NCBI GenBank assembly: GCA_013365325.1
Contig: JABVXV010000255.1
Coordinates: forward strand, 1 to 64,000
Source: Dipetalonema caudispina
Lineage: Eukaryota; Nematoda; Chromadorea; Rhabditida; Onchocercidae
Direction: 5' to 3'
Length of the DNA: 64,000 nt
Positions 13,466 through 27,300 of this stretch are shown here, in pieces. The notes beneath the pieces were generated by a model, which saw nothing but the letters and a program-made list of their open reading frames with translations, did not search any database and was not told the DNA's origin. The position numbers and the translations under genes were made by a program. Each line of letters opens with the position of its first letter. The first letter of the stretch is position 1.

Positions 13466-15553
13466 ATGAATGCTGGCGAACAATCAAACGTTTCATCGGA
13501 AGTTCCATTAACCAATGGGAGCTCAACAACATCTGCTACCGTAGTAAAAGAATTAACCCAAAGTGTTGATTATTTATCAATCGATAATCAATCGATTACT
13601 ATCGAACAAACAGGAACAAAAAATAAAGGATGGTTGTCTAAAAGTCAAAGAATAACGATTGAAAATAGTTGGAAACGAGCTACTAAGGTATCAAATCTTT
13701 TGTTCATGTTAGCTTACCGTATTAAGCGAACAAAATTATGGAATTTTTCAGGTAAAATTGTTTTATTTGAAAAAAAAAACTATACTATTCTTTGTTTACT
13801 TCTACTACTAATGTCACATAATGCAGAAGTTCTGCAAACAGAAAGAAAAAAAAAACCGGGAATTTCTTGTCCATTGAAGCCAATTTTGTTTCTCTTTAAT
13901 TCTTACCCTTAATTTTTATAATTTGAAAAAATATTACATCATTGATATATCAACAATAATTACTGATTCATTCCTCCTATAAAGATTCAGCATCCTTCCC
14001 CCCAATCCTTAATATGAATGTTTAATGATTTTGTATAAAATTTTAATTTTATGAGCCTAAAATACTATTAGTATCAGAGCCGAAATAAAACTGCTAGGCT
14101 TAATTTTATGACAGCTATACAGTTATAAGTGTAAGAAATTCACTTTTTTAGGCACTCAAAAATGTTACATGTTAGGAATTCATAAGAATTCAATTAAATT
14201 TCACCTTCATAAACCTTCTTAGTGTGAAGGAAAAAAAGATGATGAAGAGACGAAGAAGGAGAGAGAGGAGGAAATTATTATGATAAGATTGATTGTCTGC
14301 AAATTCTTTTGAATTGAAAAAATATTTCAAAAAGAAAGATAAATAAATAAATAAACAAAATTCAGAGCAATGCAAGAGAGAAAGTTGGAATTCAATTATT
14401 TGGTCGCATTTTAACTGCACGACCAGAAATGAAGCATTTATTTGGCTTGCAAAAAATTCCAGAAGGACGTCTAAAATATGATCCACGTTTCAGACGTCAT
14501 GCTATTGTTTTTACAAAATCATTCGACTATATTGTTAATAATATTGCTTATAAGGAAAAGTTAGAGCAACATTTTCAGGTTAGTGTAATTGATCAATCAA
14601 TTCCCTTTAATATCATGGTACCTTATTCCCACTTTTTTTTTATATTTGAAAAAGTCAAGGAATACTTCATGCGTATCTTTAAGTTACCAATAAATAGCAA
14701 CGAAATTCTAGAAATGTCAATGAATTATTGTAAATGAAGTGCATACCTTTGAGATAATTCAGGGTGAGGTCAGAACATATAAATTTAATTCGAATCCAGG
14801 ATACTGGATACATTTAACGATTGCAGAAGGACAATTCATTCAAATAGAAGTAGAAACAATAATTGAATAGAGGACAGCAAGTCGAAATCTTTGAGAAACA
14901 GTGTGGAATCTTACACTTAGTTCTCTAATGGGTATTATCCTTGAGAAAAAAGTAAAAAAAAAAAGAATTGTCGCATTGAACAATTGGTTTTAATTACCAG
15001 TCTTAATTCACTCAAAATTTCTCATTTTAGGCACTTGGTGAACGTCACACAACGTTGCAGGGACGTGGATTCGACCCAGCATATTGGGATACATTTAATG
15101 ATTGCATGAGGCAAACTGTTTCGCTTTGGGACAGGGATAAAGAACACAAAACGGCAAATACATGGCACATGCTGGTAAGTGGGTACATCCCATTAACGGA
15201 TCTTTCCTCCATACTTTTACACGATCCTAATAATTCAGATATCTTAAGAATCAGTAAAATCTTTTTACGTTTGGCTTACTATAGTCCGATATATGAAACC
15301 CACGTTTCTGCTTTAAAATGACCCATTAGAAATTAGAATTTATTTTCAGATCTCATTCGTATTGCAAAATATGAAAATTGGTTTTGACCGAGCCAACAGC
15401 CGTCACACGCGACGAGTGCCACGTACGCTGCACGGACATTCCGCCCACCAAACCGAATCCACTACACAGCAAGGAATCGATCCGGTTCAGTTTTACAAAC
15501 ATTTCTGTCTTCAGCAGAAAAAAAATAGCAAACGAAGATTACTGCAATTTTAG
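13466..15553 (+). CDS. Nematode globin with extended N- and C-termini
   Basis: Four exons: 13466-13687, 14366-14578, 15031-15174 and 15350-15553, all joined in phase 0, encode 260 residues. Residues 1-60 are a Ser/Thr-rich extension with no globin match. The globin fold starts near residue 62 with an A-helix (LSKSQRITIENSWKRA). The C/CD region RPEMKHLFGL supplies the invariant CD1 Phe (F100). FRRHAIVF places a distal His at E7 (H119), and LGERH supplies the proximal haem-ligand His at F8 (H151). The H-helix ends near VLQNMKIGF, followed by about 55 polar residues rich in His, Gln and Lys. With both haem-binding histidines present it should bind haem and probably oxygen or another gas. Without a signal peptide it is probably intracellular. 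Nematodes have many such divergent globins, often neuronal; I do not assign a specific orthologue. Splice consensus is good at every junction. Confidence 0.9.
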
Positions 15554-15898
15554 TGAATTGATGATTATTGCATGTCTTGGATAAACGAGTCTTATGATCT
15601 CAATGGTTCAAGTTTTATTTAAGAATCGGAACTAGCATTTAATCGACTAATGAAAATCCAGAAAATGACTTTCAAGTAATTCCATCAAGACAGTGCTATA
15701 TACCATGCCACGTCTCTTCTCATATTTTGAACTCTATATTCCTTAGATTCCGAACATAATGTTCCAACAACAACGATATACTATGGGATGATTTAACGGG
15801 TTAAAAGCAAATTAGCCAATTAAACCGAACAAACAATCACAATTTATACCAAAGTCTCAACGATTTTTCCACTTCTTTTCTATAGCTGGTTGATTTGA

Positions 15899-15904
15899 AA
15901 TAAA
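15899..15904 (+). terminator. Possible polyadenylation signal of the globin gene
   Basis: AATAAA about 345 bases after the stop codon. It is a plausible signal, but such hexamers are frequent in A+T-rich DNA. Confidence 0.3.
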
Positions 15905-17089
15905 TGAATGAAAGAATCAAGCCACAATCGAAAATTTATATATTTAAAGATTGACAAGATCAAATTGAGGAAGAGAACGAAATACACACAAACACACGCA
16001 TGTAAAAAGTGTGGGGCAGATCTTGCAAAGTACTTTTTGTATTCTAAAAACTCAACAAGATAAATGGATGAAAACGGGACATGATTGAGGAAAATTATCT
16101 AGCATGCTATAGAACAAAAATCAGGAAGACCATCCACCGTATCATTCTCCAGTTAATCATGAATAACAAGATTACTACCCCGTATCACGGGTCTTCATAC
16201 CAACAAAAGGTCTTGGCAATCTTGACCTCTTTTCCTGTTCTTCAATAGAAATTCACCAGCAAGTCAAAAAAAAAGGGAAACAGAGCAGAGTTGCCTAAAA
16301 CTCTTACTCTGTGTGTTGATTTGATGAGCAGCATAGAAAAATTGAGAAACATACAAAAATTTAAATGAAACAGTATGTCAAAATGAAAATTGAAACTTCT
16401 GGAAAATAAGATAGAATATAATATAAAAAAGGCCTGAAACATATTTCGAAATATATTGGCAACATATATAATATATCAGAGCATACAAAAGAGAAAAACT
16501 TGGAAGTCGATAAGACAATTTGAAAAACTTGAAAAATGAAAACTTCAAATACTTTTCGTAATCCAATACAAATACGGTGCTCACCATACTTACCACCACT
16601 GAATGTAGAATAATTCAGAGAAAAATGGGAAAGAAAATAGCAGCAGCAGTAGAAATGAAAGAAGGATTAGTAAAAAAGGTACAAAATATACACAATAATA
16701 AGAATATGCAGCAAACTTTTAATGTTTTCTAGAAACGTCAATAAAACATACCGGAAATTTCCAGAAACGTTAATAAAACATTCCAGAAGATCGAACGGGA
16801 CGAAGCAAAAGGGATATCAAATAAAGCGTAGCATCAACGAACATAGTGGTTAATAGGAACTAACAAATGATAAGAAATATTCCATTAGATGGATTATTTC
16901 ACACCCAAAAATATGCTGTTTAAGAAGAATCTCAATATCTTTCTGCTACAAATTTCAAAAATCAATAAAAATTCACAAGATTTAAAACGTTAGCAAAAAT
17001 TGCGATTAACCAGCAGAAGTTAAATTCAATAACGAACAGGCAAAGAGTGCGACGTGCATATACGAATACTTAAAATTGCAAATATTTGC
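15905..17089. other. Intergenic DNA between convergent globin and MASK genes
   Basis: No supported gene. It contains a short imperfect direct repeat at 16728-16784: two copies of about 25 bases with the core AGAAACGT(C/T)AATAAAACAT. Open frames on the minus strand here are hydrophobic, A+T-driven and lack splice sites. Confidence 0.5.
16728..16784. repeat. Short imperfect tandem duplication
   Basis: Two copies of about 25 bases, starting at about 16728 and 16759, share AGAAACGT and AATAAAACAT with two or three differences. It is a minor local duplication without obvious function. Confidence 0.6.
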
Positions 17090-17095
17090 TTTATT
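17090..17095 (-). terminator. Likely polyadenylation signal of the MASK gene
   Basis: On the minus strand AATAAA lies about 130 bases beyond the MASK stop codon, a normal distance for a nematode 3' untranslated region. Confidence 0.45.
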
Positions 17096-17225
17096 TGAAA
17101 TTTGCAAGATAGGAAAAAGAAAACGACGCTGTAATAAATATCAAAAGGAAATTTTAAAACTGGAGAAGCATTAATCGATGCAATCTGCCAATATAACAAT
17201 GCGATGTTTGGAGCAGTCATTGCTT

Positions 17226-20200
17226 TTACCAATTGTAACTCCAATTTCCACGTGTAGTAGTCGGGTATTGTGGAAATTGCGTATTTTCAGTAACAGTATT
17301 TGCCTGTGCTTGCCCACCAAAGTGAATTGATGGCCACGCCGCACCCCTGCAATAAATATGTGAAACTACTTCTAAGGTAATATTATTTGTATCAGGCCTG
17401 AGTTTAAAACTATAAGACCTATTTCAGTCTTGCATGATTAAGTGAATCCAAATACATAAAATTACACTTGATCATTTCCATATAAGGGGTGAGCAATGCA
17501 TAAGTCGTTAATGCATTGGAAAATTCAGCTAGAGAAAAAGGAAAGTCACAATTTTGGTCAGCGAAGAGCTAGTAATTGAGCCACGCTTAACTGGCTGGGT
17601 AATTAAACATCGATCTTGACTGGAGGGCTTTCTAATAAGCCATACAATATTTATGATTCGGGAAGAAATGCTTTCATCCTCTTTAAAAGTCACCACCAAC
17701 AGTAACTGAAAATCACTACAGAAACTGGAAATAAACTAACGCTGCAGACTGAGTAACTGGAATTCCACCACGGTGTGACATGGAAGATGGTGGTGGAATT
17801 TGAGAATTAAAGAAAAGTGGTGGTGGAACTGATGTATTTGCAATTTGGGAACGTGGTGCAGGTATTCGAAAACCGGTTGGTCCAACAGTTGCAGCTGCAG
17901 CACTGTAATTAATATTTCCCATTGGCACAATTGGCTGGGGTGGATGCTGCTGTTGCTGCTGCTGCGATGGTACTGGTTGATGCTGCGAACTTGCTGTTGG
18001 CCGATATGAACTGAGAAGATTCGTCAAATTTTCATATTCATTACTGGCGGCTTGTGCAGCCTAAAAATTAACGAAGTGGGACCACATGAAACAAAGACTG
18101 CAAAACTTCAAATTTCGTTCGCGGATTGAATCAAGTATGTCCATATGGATTAGATGAAGATGCATATCTCACGGCAGCAGTGTGGATACTTACGAGAAAA
18201 ATCAATGATAATAAAAAAACCGGGGAGAAATACTCGGAAATTAAAAATACAAAGGAAACAAATTTTGCGTTTCCAGGCCAAGCATCTGTGATTCCCACCT
18301 TTAAAATATGGAAAATGTGAGCAGTCGAGATGGCCCACAACCCAGGTGTTAATGGCCAACAGGGTTAGCGTAAGAGGAGCTGTGTTCAGCTCCGAAAAAA
18401 TCCTGAGATATGTTGTCCTGTTGAATCACATTTTCAAAATTTGGTAACAAAATGGCAGTTAGCCAAACAGCGTGATATGCTGATGCTGATGGCTCTAGAT
18501 CATCTATTACAAATTGATTTACATCAAAAAGAGCTAGAATATCATTAAAATGACCTGTTGAAAGTGCATGCGATTCCACGCCTGCGTCGACTGTTGCTGC
18601 TGACTGAGATTAACGTTTGCTACATCAGTTCCGAAAGAACCCGTAACATGTCCTGAGTTCCCTGGGACCGCATAGGAAGTAGTCGGTGGAAACGGTAGAT
18701 GTTCCTGACGGGTAGATGCTAGGCGGGCTGCTACCTTAAACTTATCGAATAAGAATGAAAAAAGAATCCCTTTTCCGAACTATCTAAATTTTTACAACAA
18801 AGATGGAAAAAATTTGTTCATCCTTAAAAGTGAATGAAAAGGAAAAGTGATCCAGAGATTTCTCTTGAACGCAAAAACACTTGCTTGATCTATCCAGGAA
18901 GAACTGTCGATTTCTTGCGTAGATCCTGTGATTGGCGCTGAATCTAACTGGGCACTTCTCCAACGTGGAAATGTATCTGTTGGAAAAGGTCCCGCATTAC
19001 CCCAATCAACAGGATCGCGATTTGAAAAAGGTACATTCAAATCGAAGGACGGTATATTCTCACCCAAGAAAGTGCGTCGTGCCATAGCCTCGTTACCTGT
19101 CGTACTGACTGGCCTATCTTCCTGATAATATTCACTATCAAATACTAATGTTTTTATGATATATCAAGCTATTTTATCGAATGTGAGATAAAATAAAAGA
19201 TTTTGCACAATAGATCATTCATAAAATTCGAATTTCTTTTCAAAACATACGGATGTCCGTAAATTGGCAATGTTTTTAGCCAAATCGACCACTTGACCGG
19301 CTGTACTGCTGGAATTCGGGTAATCTCTAGCGGGCTTCGCTGAAGTTGGTAGTTGTACATTGATATTTCTTGCAAAATCTTCCAATTCCACTGGTGCTAA
19401 TGGTGCAAGAACAGCCCAAGGTTTGTCTTCAACAATGTTATCATCCCAAATATTGGCGATCGACGGCGACATAATACCTGGGCGAGTAGAATCCAACGAC
19501 TGAAAACCTTTCATACATGAATAAGGAAAACGCATTATTATTTTCCTGAAATGATCCAATGATGATCTTTTGATAATACTCAGATGGAACGCAAACTGTT
19601 CGGTTAATTTTACCTGAGCTATGGGTAATTTAAATATTCAAACTTCTCTACCGGAAATAGTTTCTCATCGATGGAGCTGGTCTTCAGTGCATCCAAATTC
19701 GATTTAGTTGTACCAAGAAGTGGTTGCAATTTCCTTTCGGCGATGTCTAAATTTATTACTTGTAATTTTGAAAGAAACTGCACTAATTAAAAATTACACA
19801 TAAAATATATCGTACTGAATCTTAGCTCTCTAAAGGCAAATAAGATAATATGGAGGCATAACGTGCTTTCAGTTGCATTCTGAATTAAAGATAAGATAAA
19901 AAAGACCCCTATCTTTTTGGATCAAAGACAGAGTTATGTAGGTGACAGGATAAAAGCAGTAAAAGATCACCTGATGCAGAAGGTAGTGGAGCAGCGGTTG
20001 GAATATTTTGGGGAAATTCAATTTTCGGTCCACTATAAAAAATAAAAGCATCTTATTTCATGCATATCAAATAAATATTTAAACAAATAATTTTCCAAAA
20101 AAGTCCAAATCTCGAGTAATAAATCACGGAAAGCCCAAAACAGCACGGAAAGAAAGTCTCTTTCCGGCGTTTTTTTTTTTTTTTTTTTTTTGTACAAAAA

Positions 20201-21320
20201 GAGATTTCAGTGATACCAGATGGTTAGAAATATAATAAGAACTAACGCTTCAAATAATTCCGTTCTAGGCTTTATATCAGTCATTGTAGCAGCTGGTATG
20301 GTTGCACCGATTGAAGAAGTGACTATAGCGCTACCAGCTCCGAAATGAATCGGAGATTTCAAGCCTTTAAGCAAAAATTTAAATCACAAAGATCCACCTT
20401 CAATTACCACATCCTGACCCTCATCTGAACTTTTATCCACTAATCTTCTACCAGAAAATACCATGCAATCTACGCATATTTTTCTATATACGTTGAAATT
20501 TTAAGCTCACGATTTGGTTCAACCCCCAAAACTTCCAGTTCACACCAACAGGTCCTTAATCTCTGTTCAATTCTTCCTTTAGCCATGTTGCTTTACTATA
20601 TAATATATAATAATTATCTAAATCTCATAACTTAAGAACTCGTGTTAAAAAGGTAATAAAAATTAGCATAGTAGCGTACCAATCGGTGATACTGAAGGAC
20701 TTGAAGCAGATGCAGAAGTTGGTCTTGCATGGCCAGGCGCTCGACAAAATTCTTTAACGCCATGTTTTTGCGTTTCATCCTAAATATTCAGAACAAACTA
20801 ACTGAAATTCGACCAACTAAAATGAACGAAAAATGCCAACTATTGATCCCAAATTGGGAAAATAATTTTGCGAGTAACTGTTACCCCAATTTTGAAAACA
20901 GCCGTATCCATAGCTGGCATCTCCTGCACAGGATGCACTATTCCACGTGTTTTGAGCTGTAGTGCCTGATCAGGATTCGGATTTTCTTGTTCTGCAGCAC
21001 CAGATGACATTTTCTGCTTCTTTTCTGAACCAATTGCGCTCACTACTAAAACACATAATATTTAGGATGACCACATGCAATCAAGTTAGAACCCTCAGAA
21101 GGAATAGAGCTACTTACTTTTCTGACTTTGACGTTGCGCGGCCCGCTGTGCCCACACATTCGTAGTAGCAGTATAAGGGACAGTCTTCTTGCCTGCTGCT
21201 GCAGTATACGACATCTGAAGATAGATAAAAAAAACAGCTATGAAAAAAGATTGGGGGAAACGGAACTTTTGTGGGAAAATAAGCAGGACATTTCACATCA
21301 ATAAAGAAAAGTAGCAAACC
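17226..21320 (-). other. mask: MASK C-terminal low-complexity tail (exons 41-52)
   Basis: The exons are 21214-21118, 21045-20885, 20779-20680, 20364-20247, 20032-19971, 19746-19652, 19499-19251, 19121-18879, 18734-18555, 18417-18361, 18060-17741 and 17346-17226. The tail is rich in Ser, Thr, Pro, Ala and Gln, with a Q6 run in the penultimate exon, and carries short Trp-containing motifs (PWAVLAP, SYNW). This fits the disordered C-terminus of the family. The 57-bp exon at 18361-18417 is the least secure: reading through it instead meets a stop in the same frame a few codons later, which would drop the last two exons. Confidence 0.75.
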
Positions 21321-24300
21321 TCCAAAGGTGTATGTGATACTGCAGTGCTGATGACATGCGACTTTTTCTGAGTAAGTGGTACTGTCGTTGCAGGTGTAGT
21401 GCCAGATAATGTTAACGCTGAATTACCACGACTGGCATTTTCTTCAGTTTGAGAAGTGGAGGTATTATGGGTACTACTCACTCGCTGAATCACTTCTTCT
21501 ACGTTACATTCACTATCATCGATTAAACCATGTATCATTTCAACTGCTTGCCTGGAAAAAAAAAAGAGTAATTCGTTATACGAAAGTGAATCTACACTTA
21601 TATACGTCTAGAAAACCACTGGTAAAGATTAGTTCTTTGTGTTCCTGCTAATATTGCAGACAAATGACCGCATGCCGAGCTCAACCATGTCAGTTGGTCC
21701 TCCCACTACTCCCAACTCACCATTTCTACTATTCACATTATCTGATTCGTCACTGCTATGATGAATTCGAATTAAACTTTCGCATAACAGATCAATTACA
21801 CACAAATACCCATATCTGTTTGCCCTGTGCTTCATTGCAATTGAAGTAACTGCATGCACTAAAATGCCGTTCATTCTAGTGCCAGTATACGTGTACCTTG
21901 AGAATGTATAAACAGGAGAAACAGATGCTTTACAAACATGATCGAATGACAGATCCTTGACAAATAATTACCCTTATCGACAAAATTTCATCCAGCTTAA
22001 TCGGAACAAACAGAATCAAATTTATTTGACTTACTTAACACTGCTTTTGTCAGTGTTAAACCCTCTATCAAGTGCCCACTTATCGTTTTTGGGTACTTGA
22101 AGAACTTTCTAGTGAATACTTTCCACATCATGTGTCAAAAAAAAAAAAAAAAAAAAAAAACACAGAGCAAATGAAACGCTTCAGTGTGAAATGAAGCTTG
22201 TCAAATTATATCTTCGCCGTTGAGATTGTGATGATCGTACTGATGGACAATCAGGATAACACACCTTAATGCAAGATCGGAACCCTTTAATGTTATTTGT
22301 CGATCATGCTGTTCTTTCTTTCCGGTTTGTTTCTCAACTTCGATATATGCTCCAGTAGCTTCACGAATTGCATTGATATTACCTCCAGCACGACCAATAA
22401 CACGAGCTATTGAGTTTGACGATACGGACAACCGGGTGGAACGTCGACGGCTCTAAAATAATTTACTTCAATACCAAGTTCAGTCTTTCCATTCTTACCT
22501 CATAATTCTTAAAACATCAAATTCTCTTCCGGAAAATTTCAATTCCTATAATATATTTATTATATATACTTTACCGAGTCGATATGCCGCCATGCGACAG
22601 TGTTACTTCCACTGTCTTCCTTTGAGGCACTGCCAGAAGCAGCACTTTTTCCTGACATCATTGCTTTTCCCTGGAAATAACTCGAACTTTAAATATTTTA
22701 CAAAAATTAAAAATGGGTTAGAAGGCCTGTTGATACCGAAAGAAATTAGTTTAATGGGAGGTGCAATAACGATACGGAAAGGGAAGAAATATAACCCTCG
22801 AGCGATAACTATACTCGAATAGAATGTACCGCTCAGCTGCAACAACTCAACTAACAATAAGAAAATCTCAATAAAAAACTGAAATAAAAATGAATCAGGC
22901 ATGCTTCGCAAACCAGCTTTACTAATATGTAAATGGACGTCTAATGAACACCAAAGCTGTCGCATGGTAAACTTGATAGAGTTAGCACATAAGAAATTAA
23001 TTTAAAATGATAAAACAAGCACGGAGAATGTATTAAAGCAAAAATATGTATTGTAAAAAAATATTCAAATAGTCTTTCACCCCGTCGGATATAAGAAAAT
23101 TCAACAAACTTAGTGACATAAACTATCCAAACCATTTTTCGTGACCAGACGAACTACTAAAGTCTTGAGTATCCTTACATAAATGCGGTATACATGCTCC
23201 ATTGCAGTTAAACAATTCAATGCAGTTATTAAAATATGATACGCGAAAGAACACCGAAAGAGTAAGAGAATAACCAAATTGGCAGTTGTGCGTACCTAAC
23301 AAGTATAAATATTCTCTTATCTTAAAAAAAAATCCATAATATAGAATGCATCTGGATGTAAAACATGCAAATTCTTGGGGACAAGGGAGATGTTGATGAA
23401 TGTCACCTGCTTTATGCATCTTTTCAAAACTGAAATATAATCGGCTAAGCTCTGCACGGATACTAGACGAACACTACTAATGACTACGAAGAATTAGAAT
23501 GTGTAGGTTGAATTTGGTTGAATTACAGTGATTAAGGACCTGTATTATTTTATAGCAAAGTACGTTAGTGCTCATAACAACATGTACTTTGGTCTGTTAT
23601 GCTTAAGTTCAACACCAATATGTTATATAAAACTTCGTCATCAAGAATAATTCGAACTTGGAAAGGTTACTCAGTTCTCAATATAGCTCCCTAGCAGTAC
23701 CACATTTAGCTAAACAAATATCACTGTTCGTTCCCTAAATTATCATAACTTAAAAAGTCAATGAAATGTACCTCAACATTATCTATAATGCTCAAATGAA
23801 GGGAAACATTTAATTCATTCATGAAATTATATTGTCATTCGAATACTAATCTAAAACAATTCTATTAGCAGTTTCTACAACTAAAACTGGAAATATCGTT
23901 GCCTACAACCTAAAAACTGAAATGATTTCATTTGCAAAGGATTTCCGCCTTCCAAGCTACAGAACCTTGGAGATTATAAGCTTGGAAAAAATATGCATAT
24001 GGAAGAAGCATTCTTGGTACACAATGTAAATATTAAAAGTTTTACCGCATTCCTTCTTGATGTTGCTTTCATCCATTCCGTATCTGAAGTATTTCCACTA
24101 CCCATTTTATGTGGAGGCGATTTCACAGGAACGGCAGATTTGCCTGAAATGATTCCTTATTTGTTGGGTAGCCTGAATTCAAAACAACAAATTTGACAGT
24201 AACACAGATGCGTACCATTTTCTTTGCGGACTCTGTGTCGTGACGACTTTCCGGTAACAGAAATACCCGACACCGCCGTACGTTTTGTGGGTGAACTTTC

Positions 24301-27300
24301 AGGGAACGAAACCGTTTCATCGGCACTGTGTTCTTCTGATAAGAGTGCAGGCACACGCGGTGGATCCGTTTGAAAAAACTGCAATATTATATACAAATAT
24401 AAGAAACCTAATTAACGTGGTTTATTACATTGAGTCGTAACGACTGACAAATGTCGAAGAATGGTAGAACATATTCCGAAAAACTGAAGCAACTAGTCAA
24501 GACATCCCCATACATTGGCCAGACACAGACAAATGGTCAAAACCGCCACTAATTTTGCAGATTGAAATCAACTGTTTGATGAGCAATATGGCAGGCTTCT
24601 TTCGGAAAGCTCATATCTGTTCAACCATGCCCAACATGTAACTAGGAAATGTATAAATATGCACATCCCAAAATGACCTCAACTCTCTGAATACTCTTCA
24701 TTAAAAAAATATGTATAAAAACCTCGTGCTCCGAATCACGACTCCGAGTATTACTTTCGTCGACTGCTGTAGCACTACTTGCTTTTTCAGAACCATTTTC
24801 TTCATCAGCTGATTCCTAAAAAGGATTTTAAGATGTATTATGTGTTTTAATTACCGCAAAATCATTTTTAGTGTAACAGAACAAGACTCACGTATTATCA
24901 ACTTAACTAATAAGAAAATTGAAAAACATTCATTTGATCATACCTCACCATTATTGCTAGGTGCATCTTCTTTACGATCCGAATCTTTCCGCTCAGTATT
25001 GCCGTCAGCTCTAAAAAATCATCAGAAGGTAGCATAACAAACGTGAGCAAAATAGATTTATATCCGTATTCCGAATATACAAAAAAAAAAAACTTACTGA
25101 TTTTTCTTAGCTTTTCGCTTAGCCTTTTTCTTCTCGTTTTGTCGTTGTTTAGAAAGTTTCTTAGATTTAGCTTGTTCTTCCTGAAGCAAAACTAGCTGAT
25201 GAAATCACTGACTGAAACTGCTTTCGATATCATTAAGCCTCTTAATCGTGCTAAGATAATTTTTTTCAATATAGTAAATGTAGCAACCTCTCTCGCTAAA
25301 ATTTCCAAAAGAGATTCTGCGGCACGATTAGCTTCAGCAGCTTGTCGATCCTTCGCTGCAACAATGATGTCCATACAGAGGTGGCATCTTGTAAGTAATT
25401 CCTGAAACTATCCACCATTACAAATATCGGAAAGGGCTAATGAAACTATCCTGACCTTATGAAAATGTAATACTGCAGAAGAAAAGATAATGGATGGAAG
25501 AAGTTTGACCTCCTACACTTCTTACAAAAAACAACTGTCTTTTTCACACAGAATATTTGGATAAAAACAACACTGCAGTGTGGAAGCCAGAGCCCATCTG
25601 GCATATATTGCAGAAACTTACGTCTTGGGAACGAAGGATAGTCCAAATGTTGAGAGCCTAATAAAAAAGATGCTAAACGAAAGTTTGGTAACAGGCACTG
25701 AAGTTATCTAAAGCAAATACACTATTACAAATAGAATCTGTGTACTGCGTAATCTGAAAATCCTGACAAACCTCCTTACACTCACTCAAATATCACTAAA
25801 TAATTACTTATGGCTGTAAAGAACAAGATCACGATCAACACGAAAAAATAAACCTTCTCATTAATCGTAGCGATAAAACGATAGCAATCTGCATCACTTG
25901 GGAATTGCTGCACATGTCGTACCATATATTTTACTACCTAAAAAACAATAACAATTTATATAGTTGACAAGCTAAAGTTAAATTATCTTTTCATGTCATG
26001 CATCATCCTTCCAAAACTTTAACCACCACTCTTTTCCAGTTCAATACCAAATGTAATTTGAAAATTACTTTTATATGTCCCCTTCGGAAGGCAATTATCA
26101 GTGGTGAAACGTTACGATTATCTTGCACATCAACATCTGCATCATGCTTTACTAGTGTTTGTACGGTTTCCAGATGACCTCCATGGCACGCTAACCATAA
26201 AGCCGTACAGCCTTTCTTGTTTTTGGCATCAATCTACAAAAATCTCTGTTATCAACAAAAAACTTCGAAAAGGATAATCAAACATGAATTCGAACCTAGA
26301 CGCCATCTAAGGATAGGTTTTCTTATTACACACAGTATTTGTATGTTTGGAAATACCTTCTGCGAAATATTAGACTAAATCTAGGATTTAATGAATTGAA
26401 ATTTTTTATTCCAAAAAAAAGAACGAACCAAGGCGCGTGCATGGATCAACATTTCAACAAATTTATGATGCCCTTTATCAGCGGCAATAGTGAGTGCGGT
26501 ATCACGACTAGTAGGGACTGGTGCTGTGTTTGGATCTGCTCCAGCAGTTAATAATAATTCTCCAACATCCACATAACCTCCATTCGCAGCTTCCATTAAT
26601 GGAGTAAGTCCAGTCTGAAAAAGACTTGGTAAATCATTAAGCAGGTTAAATTTTCTGACAAAAATGTAGACAGCACTTAACAATACCTAATCCTAACAAT
26701 CAACCCTCATCATTTATACTGTGATACTTTTCATAATTAGATCCAAAATTAAATGATAAAGAAGTATACGATACGCCGTATAGATGATGCAAAAAAAAAA
26801 AAAAAATTATAGCTTAAGGAAAACGTGAACTGACAAAAATCTTCAAACCTTTGCTCGATGCTCAACATTGGCGTTGTATTCAAGTAATAATCGCACCACA
26901 TCTGTACGACCTTGAAAGCATGCCAATGTCAGTGCAGTATTACGATTCGTTTCAATATGCGAATTTATATCCGAACCACGTTCAAGTAATATTTTTGTTG
27001 CCGCAGCGTGCCCATTCATTGCTGCTAGCATAAGTGGTGATATTCCTAACTAAAACAGTTTATTACTTATACTTGTATCATCGATGTCGATTGCAGTTTA
27101 TTCGAATGGATGCACTTTGACCAGGCATGTTCGGTTCATCTGACAGTTCAATACATCATAATTCATATTCAGATGCATTGGGAACTTTCGTTTTTATACA
27201 CCCAAAGTCACGCTGGACACAGCAGCCAGCACCAAAAAGAAAAAAAGAGGAAAGAAAAAAACAAAAACAAATGAATTCAATGATTATATTGTAATAAAGT

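Noticed and set aside
18126..18340. Overlapping open frames on both strands near the MASK 3' end
   Set aside because: They lie in the intron between 18361 and 18060 and have no consistent splice joins.
22603..22965. 120-codon minus-strand frame overlapping a MASK exon
   Set aside because: It is in a different frame from the KH-proximal exon (22575-22670); most of it is intron and composition-driven.
26280..26330. GGTTCGAATTC-like box B motif on the minus strand (possible tRNA)
   Set aside because: No A box at the proper spacing and no cloverleaf could be drawn; it lies within a MASK intron.
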